A DNA stretch of 64,000 nt from an uncultured Pelagibacteraceae bacterium (GTDB lineage: Bacteria > Pseudomonadota > Alphaproteobacteria > Pelagibacterales > Pelagibacteraceae). The notes below the pieces were generated by a model. That model made no database searches and was not told the DNA's origin. It worked only from the letters and a program-made list of their open reading frames with translations. This document shows, in pieces, positions 41,240-50,328 of the stretch; position 1 is the stretch's first letter, and each line of letters begins with the position of its first letter. Both the position numbers and the translations under genes were made by a program. The stretch covers positions 28,084-92,083 of the forward strand of contig CACGZQ010000003.1 in assembly GCA_902577575.1 (NCBI GenBank). Direction: 5' to 3'.

Positions 41240-41685
41240 AAAAAATAATTTTAGCAATTTTTTTTCTGGGTTTTGTTAGCTCAGCGAATGCAGAAATGAT
41301 AAAACCAGCGGAAAATTTATCTGCTTATGATGTTATTAAAATACAATTAGATGCTTTAAAAAATAATGATGACAAAGATAATGGCATAAAACAAACATGG
41401 ATATTCGCTCATCCTGATAATAAAAAAATGACTGGCCCATATCCCAGATTTAGAATTATGCTCTATGATGTTCATTATAGAATACTGTTAAACCATTTTT
41501 CACATAAGATAGATTTAATTACGAATACTGAAAATAAATTTGTTTATGGAGTAAAAGTTTTAAGCGATGAGAAGCAACAATTTTTTTATGAATGGCATGT
41601 AAGTAAAGGCAATGAGGAAAATTGTACAAATTGTTGGTTTACCACAGCAGTTTCAATGCCACTTGATCAAGGAAATTCAATTTGA
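41230..41685 (+). CDS. DUF4864-like exported protein
   Basis: Signal peptide; SAYDVIKIQLDALKNND...GIKQTWIFAHPDNKKMTGPYPRF. Confidence 0.7.
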   Translation: MELKKIILAIFFLGFVSSANAEMIKPAENLSAYDVIKIQLDALKNNDDKDNGIKQTWIFAHPDNKKMTGPYPRFRIMLYDVHYRILLNHFSHKIDLITNTENKFVYGVKVLSDEKQQFFYEWHVSKGNEENCTNCWFTTAVSMPLDQGNSI

Positions 41686-41882
41686 AAAGACCACCTTTTG
41701 CTATTCGATACTTAATTATTGGTGCAATATTAGTAGTACCACCAATTCTCAGCACTCATTATGGAACAATATATTTAGGTAAGCATAATGGTGTCCTTCT
41801 TGGTTTTTGCGTTGGAATAGTCTGTGTATCTTTTGCATGTTGGAAGCTTTTTATTGATGAGTGGAGGGATGACGAGGACTAA
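41682..41882 (+). CDS. small hypothetical membrane protein
   Basis: 66-aa ORF, two TM segments, flush with flanking CDSs. Confidence 0.6.
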   Translation: MKRPPFAIRYLIIGAILVVPPILSTHYGTIYLGKHNGVLLGFCVGIVCVSFACWKLFIDEWRDDED

Positions 41883-43018
41883 TGAAATTCGAAATCTCAA
41901 GAGAAGGAGCGTTAAAGCAGCTCGATGATTTTATAAACAGTGAACTTACAAATTATAGTTTCAAAAGAAATTTTGATTTAGGACCAAAAGACAAATCAAA
42001 TGTATCTTGCTTATCACCGTACATCTCTCATAGATTAATAACTGAATATGAAGTCGCAAAGATAGTTTTAGCAAAATTTCCATATCAAAAAGTTGAAAAA
42101 TATATCCAAGAAATATTTTGGAGAGTTTACTGGAAAGGTTGGTTAGAACTTAGACCTCAAGTTTGGACTGACTTTATAGAGGATTTAAAAGGATTAAAGG
42201 AAGATAACAATTATAAAAAAGCTATTAACGGTGAAACTCAAATTGAATGTTTTAATGATTGGGTAAAAGAGCTTAAAGAAAATAATTATTTACATAATCA
42301 TACTAGAATGTGGTTTGCTAGCATTTGGATATTTACTTTAAATCTACCTTGGCAAAAAGGCGCTGAATTCTTTATGAAACATTTATTTGATGGTGACGCT
42401 GCTTCTAACACCTTGAGTTGGAGATGGGTTGCTGGACTTCAAACTAGAGGAAAGCACTACGTTGCTCAGTCATGGAATATAAGCAAGTTTACAAATAATA
42501 AATATAAGAATGTTAAATTAAACGAGAACGCTTTGCCTTTAATAGATAAAAAAGAATATAAATTAAATCCACTTAATTTTAATGTAGAAGATAATTCAAA
42601 TGAAAATTTATTACTTTTCGAGAACGAATTAAATTTAGAGAATAAAAATTTAAAAAAATATAAAAATATTTACCTAGTTTTGCTAAGAAATAATGTTCGA
42701 AAGCTAAAGCTTGGACAAAAGGTACTAGACTATAAATCAGAAATAATTAATGATCAAAAAAAAAGATTTAAAGATTTACAAATCATAGATGAGGTAAAAT
42801 TTCAAACTCTTGTAGATGAAATTAACTCATTTGATGTTGTCCACCCATGCATTGGAGAGAATTTTTCTTTTTTAAATACTGTTAGAAAAAAGCAAAATTT
42901 AGAATTAAACTTCGTTTTGAGTGAGGAAGATAAATTTTCTTGGCAGTTTTCTAATAAAGGGTATTTTAATTTTAAAAATAATATTCCTAAAATTTTAACT
43001 AGTTTTAATTTGCAATAA
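41882..43018 (+). CDS. photolyase FAD-binding-domain protein lacking an N-terminal antenna domain
   Basis: LSPYISHRLITEYEV, FWRVYWKGWLELRP, SIWIFTLNLPWQKGAEFFMKHLFDGDAASNTLSWRWVAGLQTRGKHY. Confidence 0.88.
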   Translation: MKFEISREGALKQLDDFINSELTNYSFKRNFDLGPKDKSNVSCLSPYISHRLITEYEVAKIVLAKFPYQKVEKYIQEIFWRVYWKGWLELRPQVWTDFIEDLKGLKEDNNYKKAINGETQIECFNDWVKELKENNYLHNHTRMWFASIWIFTLNLPWQKGAEFFMKHLFDGDAASNTLSWRWVAGLQTRGKHYVAQSWNISKFTNNKYKNVKLNENALPLIDKKEYKLNPLNFNVEDNSNENLLLFENELNLENKNLKKYKNIYLVLLRNNVRKLKLGQKVLDYKSEIINDQKKRFKDLQIIDEVKFQTLVDEINSFDVVHPCIGENFSFLNTVRKKQNLELNFVLSEEDKFSWQFSNKGYFNFKNNIPKILTSFNLQ

Positions 43019-43019
43019 T

Positions 43020-43145
43020 CTATTTAGAAGAACACTTTTTTGAGCAATATTTTACTTTGTCCCAATTAAGCCTCCATTTTTTTCTCCAAGTAAAAGGTTT
43101 ATTACAAACCGTACAAGTTTTTTTAGGCAAATTAGCTTTTTTCAT
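43020..43145 (-). CDS. DUF2256 family zinc-ribbon small protein (41 aa)
   Basis: Translated by hand: MKKANLPKKTCTVCNKPFTWRKKWRLNWDKVKYCSKKCSSK; not in supplied ORF track. Confidence 0.9.
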   Translation of the reverse strand: MKKANLPKKTCTVCNKPFTWRKKWRLNWDKVKYCSKKCSSK

Positions 43146-43491
43146 CGTTCAGAAGGTGTTTATTTTTTATAAATAGAAAATAAGCTGCGATCTCATAAAA
43201 AATATTTAATATGAAAAATAGAGGCTTAATTTTAAATATTTTATATAAAAAATTATATTTAGGAACATTTTTCCAAATTATTAAAAAAGACTCTGCTCCA
43301 TCAATTACTCTACCATCTTGTATAACATGCATTCTTCTTAATAGTTCTCTGTATGATTTTGAGGTAACTTTCTGAGCTTCTTCATTATTAGTTACATCTA
43401 TCCATTCTACACTGTTATCACTATGTTTTTTGTAATGATTGATTTCGGCTCTACAAATATTACATGAATTGTTAAAAAAAACTTTAACCAT
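43132..43491 (-). CDS. DCC family (DUF393) thiol-disulfide oxidoreductase-like protein
   Basis: VFFNNSCNICRAEINHYKK; VIDGAESFLIIWKNVP. Confidence 0.88.
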   Translation of the reverse strand: MVKVFFNNSCNICRAEINHYKKHSDNSVEWIDVTNNEEAQKVTSKSYRELLRRMHVIQDGRVIDGAESFLIIWKNVPKYNFLYKIFKIKPLFFILNIFYEIAAYFLFIKNKHLLNDEKS

Positions 43492-44965
43492 TAGTATTTT
43501 CTTTTATAAAATTATTGGCAGCTTTAAAAATTCTTGTTTTTCTCTCTTTATTCATTTTTTCAGAAACTCTAACCATCATTGCAAGGCGTGGATTTTTTAA
43601 GAAGAATTTCCTATGTCTGTCTATAAATTTCCAATATAATCCATCCATGACATCACACCAGGGACCTTTTTTAAAATGCATCATTTTAAGAAAATAACTA
43701 GATCCACAAATATAAGGTTTAGTTGCAAAAATCCCCCCGTCACTAAACAATCCCATTCCATAAACATTTGGCGCCATCACCCAGTCAGATGAGTCCACAA
43801 ACATTTCCATAAACCATTTGTAAATTTGTTTAGGATTTATCTCACAAAGATTCATTATGTTAGCCAATATCATTAGTCTTTCTATGTGATGTGACCAGCC
43901 AAAGTTTTTAGCATTATTGATCGCATGGTCTAACGGATCTAAACCAGTGTTTCCATCATACCAAGATTTTTTCATTTTTCTTTTATGATTAAAAAAATTA
44001 GAGTTATCTAATCGTTGATCATAGTTTTGATAAATTCCTCTCATAAACTCTCTCCAACCAATAATCTGCCTGATATAACCTTCTAAGGAATTCATAGGTA
44101 TTTTATTTTCAATCTTTCTTAATTTCTCTATTATTTCATCTGGAGCTATTAAACCTAAGTTTATTATTGGACTTAACGCGCTATGAAAAACAGTATTAGA
44201 TTTGTCTGTTACTGCGTCTTCATAATCTCCAAACAGCTTTATTCTCTCTTTCAAAAATTCATCTAGCCACTTAGTTGCGTCTTTTCGTGTTGTTGGAAAC
44301 CAAAACTTATCAGTATTTCCTGGATGATCTTTAAAATTAGAATTTATAAATTTTTTGAGAGCAGCAGTATCCTTTGTCTCTTTTACCTTAGAAATTATTG
44401 GGACTTTAATAGTATTTGGAAGCTTTTTTCTATTTTCTTCATCAAAACTCCATTTATTTCCTTTTGGAGTTCCGTTTTTATTCATTAATAAATTCATTTT
44501 TGTTCTTACAATTTTATAAAAATTTGCCATGAAAGGTCGCTTGTTTTTAGAAAGGTAATCTTTGAATTCTTGTCTTTCCATTAAAAACATTGGAGACTTA
44601 ATCTGATTAATTTTAAGTGAATTTTTTTTTCCTAAATTTAATATTCTTTTTTCAAAAAATTTATCCTCAATTTCAAAAAAAGTAATTTCCTTTATCTTTT
44701 TTTCTTTAATAGTTTTTTCTAATTTTTTTTCATAGGACAATTTAAAATCTTTATTAACATCTTTATATATTAAATTAAAATTTTTAGATTTTAGCTCATC
44801 CTTAAATGATCTCATTGAAGACAGAAATAACAGTATTTTTAATTTATGATGTTTTTCAAAAGTACATAGTCCATAGTCTTCTGCCATAAAGAAGGTATGG
44901 TCTTTATATTCAGAGAGATATTTTGGGTTAAATAGTTGATTTCCTAAAATTATAAAAAGCTTCAT
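43484..44965 (-). CDS. cryptochrome/photolyase family protein of the FeS-BCP/CryB (photolyase-related) group
   Basis: LEGYIRQIIGWREFMRGIYQ; RLMILANIMNLCEINPKQIYKWFMEMFVDSSDWVMAPNVYGMGLFSDGG. Confidence 0.92.
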   Translation of the reverse strand: MKLFIILGNQLFNPKYLSEYKDHTFFMAEDYGLCTFEKHHKLKILLFLSSMRSFKDELKSKNFNLIYKDVNKDFKLSYEKKLEKTIKEKKIKEITFFEIEDKFFEKRILNLGKKNSLKINQIKSPMFLMERQEFKDYLSKNKRPFMANFYKIVRTKMNLLMNKNGTPKGNKWSFDEENRKKLPNTIKVPIISKVKETKDTAALKKFINSNFKDHPGNTDKFWFPTTRKDATKWLDEFLKERIKLFGDYEDAVTDKSNTVFHSALSPIINLGLIAPDEIIEKLRKIENKIPMNSLEGYIRQIIGWREFMRGIYQNYDQRLDNSNFFNHKRKMKKSWYDGNTGLDPLDHAINNAKNFGWSHHIERLMILANIMNLCEINPKQIYKWFMEMFVDSSDWVMAPNVYGMGLFSDGGIFATKPYICGSSYFLKMMHFKKGPWCDVMDGLYWKFIDRHRKFFLKNPRLAMMVRVSEKMNKERKTRIFKAANNFIKENTNG

Positions 44966-45049
44966 AAGTAATAAAATACATATTTTATTAAGATATTACA
45001 CGCGTCATTATTTGCATGTAAATAAGCTTTAATAATGTTATTTTTAATT

Positions 45050-45760
45050 ATGAAAAAAGTAATTTTAGGTGCAACTGGATCAATAGGTTCTTCTTTGGCA
45101 AAAAAATTAGTTGACAGTGGAGAGCAGGTGCACTTAGTAGGCAGAGATGAGACTAGTCTATCGGAGTTAGCAAAAAATTTAAATTCCAAGTTTACAGTTT
45201 GTGATGTCTTAGAGGAAAATTTTTCTGAAAAAATACTAAATGATTTGAAAGACGAGCCAATTAATGGTTTAGCTTTTTGTGTAGGATCAATTGATTTAAA
45301 ACCATTAAAGTTAACAAAAAAAAGTGACTTCATGCAATCATTCAATTTAAATCTTATTTCTGCAACAGAGGTAATTAAAAGCTTAGCAGATAACTTAAAA
45401 AAAAATAAAGGTTCAGTTGTTTTATTTTCAACGGTAGCAGTAAAACAAGGCTTTCCAAACCATGCAATAGTTTCATCAGCAAAAGGTGCCATAGAGGGCC
45501 TTACTTTAGCTTTAGCAGCTGAGTTCGCACCTAATGTGCGTGTCAATTGTATTGCACCTAGTTTGACAAATTCCAAGATTTCAAATTTTTTACTTAAAAA
45601 TGAAAAAGTAGTCGAAGGTATTGCCAAAATGCACCCAATGAAAAGAATAGGTGAAGGGGGAGACTCAGCATCTGTTGCTAAGTTTCTACTTACAGATGAA
45701 AGTTCTTGGATAACAGGTCAAATTTTAGGCGTTGATGGAGGAAGATCATCTGTCGCATAA
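45050..45760 (+). CDS. SDR family oxidoreductase
   Basis: ILGATGSIGSSLAKKL; GQILGVDGGRSS C-terminus. Confidence 0.9.
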   Translation: MKKVILGATGSIGSSLAKKLVDSGEQVHLVGRDETSLSELAKNLNSKFTVCDVLEENFSEKILNDLKDEPINGLAFCVGSIDLKPLKLTKKSDFMQSFNLNLISATEVIKSLADNLKKNKGSVVLFSTVAVKQGFPNHAIVSSAKGAIEGLTLALAAEFAPNVRVNCIAPSLTNSKISNFLLKNEKVVEGIAKMHPMKRIGEGGDSASVAKFLLTDESSWITGQILGVDGGRSSVA

Positions 45761-45791
45761 CAATTATTTTAAAAACAATTAAATAGGCCAT

Positions 45792-46286
45792 ATGAAAAAA
45801 ATTTTAATAATAGTTTTATCTCTTTTTTTTAGTTCGACTTTAATGGCTGCAGGAAGTGATAGTAGTAGTGGATCATCTTCTTCTATGGGCGATTCTTTAT
45901 ATGAAGATGCAGTTAAATTAGTTAAGAGAGCAGGAAAATTAGAAAAAAAAGATAAAACTGATAAAGCTAAAAAACTATACGCTCAAGCTTTTGACAAGCT
46001 AGAAAAAGCTTACAAATCAGACAAAAATAATCCAGATATTCTTAATTACATGGGATTTACAACTAGAAAAACTGGAAATTTTGAAAAAGCTGAAAAGTTT
46101 TATTTAAAAGGTTTAAGTTTAAAACCTAATCATAATGGTATTAATGAATATTTAGGTGAACTTTATGTGCAAACTAATAGAATAGATAAAGCTAACGAAA
46201 GATTAGAAGTTCTGAAGAATTGCAATTGTAAAGAATATGGTGAACTTGAGTTAATTATTAAAACTAAAGGCTCTAAAGTTTACTAA
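45792..46286 (+). CDS. TPR-repeat exported protein
   Basis: Signal peptide, Ser-rich linker, TPR-like repeats (PDILNYMGFTTRKTGNFEKAEKFYLKGLSLKPNH). Confidence 0.85.
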   Translation: MKKILIIVLSLFFSSTLMAAGSDSSSGSSSSMGDSLYEDAVKLVKRAGKLEKKDKTDKAKKLYAQAFDKLEKAYKSDKNNPDILNYMGFTTRKTGNFEKAEKFYLKGLSLKPNHNGINEYLGELYVQTNRIDKANERLEVLKNCNCKEYGELELIIKTKGSKVY

Positions 46287-46660
46287 GATAAATCTACAGC
46301 AAACTTTTTTAATTTTTCAATTGGTATAAGTTCTAAGGTCTTAATATTTGTCTTTTTCAAATAAACTGAGCAAGCTGCATCCTCTTCGATAGCTCTAGCG
46401 TACCAAGTTGCACAAACACACCAGCAGTCACCTTCTTTTAATCCTGGAAATCCAAATTCAGGATGAGGTGTAATCAAATCATTACCAACCTTCTTTGACC
46501 AAAGTAAAAATTTATCTGTCACTTTTGCACAAACTGTGTGAACCCCTCTATCATTTTTATCTGTATTACAACATCCATCCCTAAACCAACCTGTTAATGG
46601 GTTATTAGAACATGGTTCTAAAGGCTCACCGAAAACATTTTTTTGAATTTCATTACTCAT
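46283..46660 (-). CDS. DUF2237 family protein
   Basis: NVFGEPLEPCSNNPLTGWFRDGCCNTDKNDRGVHTVCA; PGLKEGDCWCVCATWYARA. Confidence 0.92.
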   Translation of the reverse strand: MSNEIQKNVFGEPLEPCSNNPLTGWFRDGCCNTDKNDRGVHTVCAKVTDKFLLWSKKVGNDLITPHPEFGFPGLKEGDCWCVCATWYARAIEEDAACSVYLKKTNIKTLELIPIEKLKKFAVDLS

Positions 46661-47265
46661 CTTGAAAAAACATTAGCAATTTTTTTATCTATTTCTAGAT
46701 TAAATGAAAAGGATCTTCTCTCTCCACTTGATTTAAATGGATATGCTGTATGCATTAAATAATGCGGAAAAAGAATTACATCTCCTACTTTTGGTTGATG
46801 GTTATAAATACTATCGCTTAAGAACATTTTATTTCCATTGATGAAATCAATCGTACCATCAACTCCTGTTTTTTTATTAGTTTTTGAGATAAATTTAGGA
46901 ATTTTCAAATAACCTACACCTGATATATGACCATCGTGATAATGTATAGGATTATACTCATTGTTAAATTGTCTAACTACCCAAAAATTTTTTAATGAAA
47001 TTCTATTTACATTTTTTCCAATAGTTTTATAGATATATTTTTTTACTTCATTAGAAATTACTTTTTCTAAATTTTTTTTTACAAAAGATTTTGGTAATTG
47101 AAATTCTTGTTTTACCTGTCCAACTAACTTTTTCGAATAATCTAATTTTTTTAATAAACTCCTTTTATTTAAAATTTGGTCAACTTCATTATTAATTTTT
47201 TTTATTAATTTATTTGAAAATTTTAATTTAGCTATTTTTGGACCAAAAGGGCTTATTACTTTCAT
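46657..47265 (-). CDS. putative 2OG-Fe(II) oxygenase (TIGR02466-like)
   Basis: YNPIHYHDGHISGVGYLKIP; PKVGDVILFPHYLMHTAYPFKSSGERRSFSFN. Confidence 0.85.
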   Translation of the reverse strand: MKVISPFGPKIAKLKFSNKLIKKINNEVDQILNKRSLLKKLDYSKKLVGQVKQEFQLPKSFVKKNLEKVISNEVKKYIYKTIGKNVNRISLKNFWVVRQFNNEYNPIHYHDGHISGVGYLKIPKFISKTNKKTGVDGTIDFINGNKMFLSDSIYNHQPKVGDVILFPHYLMHTAYPFKSSGERRSFSFNLEIDKKIANVFSR

Positions 47266-47267
47266 AA

Positions 47268-47735
47268 TTATAGTTTTGTCGGATTAGGTTGACCTTTATA
47301 AACTTTTTCAGGATCAAATTTTTTTTCTTTTTCTTTGAATTCTAATTTAATTTCTTCAGAATTTTCAATTTTTCCTAAAGGTATTGATCTATAAAAGCAT
47401 GATTTATATCCCACATGGCAGCTTGATCCGTTTCCTATATCTACTGACATCCACAATGCATCCTGATCATCATCAATTCTTAGATCAATAACTTTTTGTA
47501 CAAAACCGCTCGTTTTTCCTTTGTGCCATATATCTTTTCTAGATCTACTCCAATAATGAGCTTCTTTAGTTTCAATAGTTTTTTTTAAAGCTTCTTCATT
47601 CATGTAACCATGCATTAATAATTCACCGGAGCCACTGTCAGAAGTGGTTACTGGAATAAGTCCATCTTTATCAAATTTAGGAGATAGAAATTTTCCTTCT
47701 TCTACCTCAAAAACGCTTTCTCTCTTTTTGAACAT
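47268..47735 (-). CDS. hisI: phosphoribosyl-AMP cyclohydrolase; start placed at internal Met (MFKKRESVF)
   Basis: HGYMNEEALKKTIETKEAHYWSRSRKDIWHKGKTSG; SCHVGYKSCFYR. Confidence 0.92.
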   Translation of the reverse strand: MFKKRESVFEVEEGKFLSPKFDKDGLIPVTTSDSGSGELLMHGYMNEEALKKTIETKEAHYWSRSRKDIWHKGKTSGFVQKVIDLRIDDDQDALWMSVDIGNGSSCHVGYKSCFYRSIPLGKIENSEEIKLEFKEKEKKFDPEKVYKGQPNPTKL

Positions 47736-47809
47736 GAGGGTAAAATAATGAAAAAAAGACAAAATAGCAATTTGCATTAATCAAATATGTCCTATAAAAC
47801 CTTGTAACG

Positions 47810-48418
47810 ATGAAGTTAGTTAAAGACGCAGATAAAACATCCTCAAAAAAGCCTGAAGTTTCGGATAAACAGGCTGAAGAGGCATTTAAAACTATTCTTG
47901 AATGGATAGGAGAAGATCCAAACAGAGAAGGTCTTGTTGAGACACCAAAAAGAGTAATTAAAGCATTTAAGGAATATTTTAAAGGCTATCATCAAGATGC
48001 TGAAGCTGATTTATCTAAAACATTTGGAGACGTGGAGGGTTATGACGATATGGTAGTGGAAAAAAATATCACACTTGAAAGCCATTGTGAACATCATATG
48101 GCACCTATAATTGGAGTTGCGCATGTTGCTTATATTCCTAACAAAAAGGTTGTAGGCTTAAGCAAGTTAGCGAGAACGGTAGAAATATTCTCCAAAAGAC
48201 TTCAAACTCAAGAAAGACTTACAATGCAGATAGCTAAAACTTTAATGAATTCATTAGACGCGAAAGGAGTAGCAGTTACCATTGATGCTGCTCATCAATG
48301 TATGACCATGAGAGGTGTTAAAAAAGAAAGAGCAACAACGGTTACTAACTATTTTTTAGGTTCTTTCAGAGAAGACTTAAGTATTCAAAATAGATATTTA
48401 AGATATATTAAAAAATAA
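47810..48418 (+). CDS. folE: GTP cyclohydrolase I
   Basis: LESHCEHHMAPIIGVAHVAYIPNKKVVGLSKLARTVE; RLQTQERLT. Confidence 0.97.
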   Translation: MKLVKDADKTSSKKPEVSDKQAEEAFKTILEWIGEDPNREGLVETPKRVIKAFKEYFKGYHQDAEADLSKTFGDVEGYDDMVVEKNITLESHCEHHMAPIIGVAHVAYIPNKKVVGLSKLARTVEIFSKRLQTQERLTMQIAKTLMNSLDAKGVAVTIDAAHQCMTMRGVKKERATTVTNYFLGSFREDLSIQNRYLRYIKK

Positions 48419-49420
48419 ATGTCTCAAAAATTTAAAGCTGTAGTCATAGATAATCAAAACGAAAAATTTACAAGAGAAATTAAAGAAATTGACACAAGTC
48501 ATCTTAAAGATGGAAACGTTTTAGTAAAAATAGATTATTCAAGTCTTAATTATAAAGATGCATTAATTTTAAATAATGGAGGCAAGATTGTAAGAAAATT
48601 TCCTTTCGTTCCAGGTATAGATTTTTCAGGCACTGTAGTTGAGAGTGAAGATAATAAATTTAAAAAGGATGATAAAGTCATTTTGACTGGTTTTAGAGTA
48701 GGAGAAGCTTTCTTTGGTGGTTTTGCTCAGTACGCTAAAGTAGACGCAAACTTTTTAATCAAAATACCAAAAGATTTAGATACTCATAAGTCTATGATGC
48801 TTGGTACAGCAGGTTTTACAGCCCTTTTATGTTCTTTTGCAGTTAAAGCTAAAGAGGAATTGCTGCTAGGTGAAAAAGTAAAAGATGTTTTGGTAACTGG
48901 TGCTACGGGCGGAGTTGGAAGTATTACTGTAATGATTTTATCTAAAATGGGATATGACGTTCATGCTGTGACAGGAAAAAAAGATAAAAATAATTATCTA
49001 AAAGGTTTAGGTGCAAAAAATATTATAGACAGAAAAGAATTTGAGGGAGAAAGTAAGCTTCTAGAAAAAGGAGTTTGGGACGGAGTTGTTGACACTGTTG
49101 GTGGCGCTGCTTTAACAAAAATATTCGCACAAACTAAACCAGGAGGAATAGTTGCTGCGTGTGGAAATGCGGGTGGAATAAAGATTAATACCAATGTAAT
49201 GCCTTTCATAATTAGGGGTGTTAAATTGTGGGGTATCGATTCGTCTGGCTCCTCAATAAAAAGAAGAGAGTTTGTCTGGGGCGAAGCAGCAAAATTGATT
49301 GATTTTTCAAAAGTTCAATCATTTACTAAAGAGCTCTCGTTTACTGAACTTTTAGATACTTACCCTAAGCTTTTAAAAGGCGAGTTTTCTGGAAGGGCTA
49401 TAGTAAATCCAAATAAATAA
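48419..49420 (+). CDS. acuI: MDR family oxidoreductase, acryloyl-CoA reductase-like
   Basis: SSLNYKDALILNNGGKIVRKFPFVPGIDFSGTV; VTGATGGVGSITVMILSKMGYDVHAVTGK. Confidence 0.85.
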   Translation: MSQKFKAVVIDNQNEKFTREIKEIDTSHLKDGNVLVKIDYSSLNYKDALILNNGGKIVRKFPFVPGIDFSGTVVESEDNKFKKDDKVILTGFRVGEAFFGGFAQYAKVDANFLIKIPKDLDTHKSMMLGTAGFTALLCSFAVKAKEELLLGEKVKDVLVTGATGGVGSITVMILSKMGYDVHAVTGKKDKNNYLKGLGAKNIIDRKEFEGESKLLEKGVWDGVVDTVGGAALTKIFAQTKPGGIVAACGNAGGIKINTNVMPFIIRGVKLWGIDSSGSSIKRREFVWGEAAKLIDFSKVQSFTKELSFTELLDTYPKLLKGEFSGRAIVNPNK

Positions 49421-49437
49421 ACTATAATCAATAAATA

Positions 49438-50328
49438 ATGGATTGGGACAAATTAAAAATTTTTCATACTGTTGCTGAGGCATCGAGTTTCACAAAAGCA
49501 TCAACAATTTTAAATTTAAGCCAATCAGCTATTAGCCGCCAAATTCAAGGTTTAGAGACCGATTTAAAGGTTCAATTATTTGAACGTCATGCCAGGGGTT
49601 TAGTTCTTACTGAAAATGGCGAATATCTTTTTAAATCAGCCCACGAAGTTATTTCTAAGTTGAAAGACGTTGAGTCAAACTTAAGCGGTCACAAAGATAA
49701 ACTTAATGGAAGACTTGTAGTAACTACCGTAGTAAGTTTTGGAACAACTTGGCTTACTCCAAGGATAAAAGAATTTATGGATCTTCACCCAGGTATAGAA
49801 ATTGAATTAATATTTGATGATAGAGAGCTCGATTTAGCGACTCGAGAAGCAGATGTTGCTATTAGAATGAGACGACCTAAACAATTAAATTTAATACAGA
49901 AAAAATTTGTAGATTTTAATTATCATATTTATGGTTCAAATGAATATTTAGAAAGAAATGGTTATCCAAAAACACTTAAAGATTTAGATAAACATAAATT
50001 CATTACCTATGGTAAAGGAGCTCCGTCTCCTGTTTATAATCCTGATTGGGTATTGAAAGTTGGTTCGAAAGAAGGAAAAAAAAGAAGATCTTTAATGAAA
50101 GTAAATAGTGTTTACGGCCTGTTACTAGCTGTTCAAAGTGGAGTAGGTTTAGCTGCACTCCCAGATTATATCACCCATAACATTAGTGGTATCACTAGAG
50201 TTTTACCAAATGAACCAGGCAAACCAACCGAAACACATTTTGTTTACCCATCTTCTCTAAAAAATAATGCAAGACTTATGGCATTTAGAAACTTTCTTTT
50301 TAGTAAGGTTAACGAATGGAAATTTTAA
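49438..50328 (+). CDS. LysR family transcriptional regulator
   Basis: N-terminal HTH FHTVAEASSFTKASTILNLSQSAISRQIQGLE. Confidence 0.95.
   Translation: MDWDKLKIFHTVAEASSFTKASTILNLSQSAISRQIQGLETDLKVQLFERHARGLVLTENGEYLFKSAHEVISKLKDVESNLSGHKDKLNGRLVVTTVVSFGTTWLTPRIKEFMDLHPGIEIELIFDDRELDLATREADVAIRMRRPKQLNLIQKKFVDFNYHIYGSNEYLERNGYPKTLKDLDKHKFITYGKGAPSPVYNPDWVLKVGSKEGKKRRSLMKVNSVYGLLLAVQSGVGLAALPDYITHNISGITRVLPNEPGKPTETHFVYPSSLKNNARLMAFRNFLFSKVNEWKF

Noticed and set aside
44962-45627. 221-aa minus-strand ORF
   Set aside because: Antisense to a clear SDR gene (45050-45760); low-complexity composition mirrors the sense codons.
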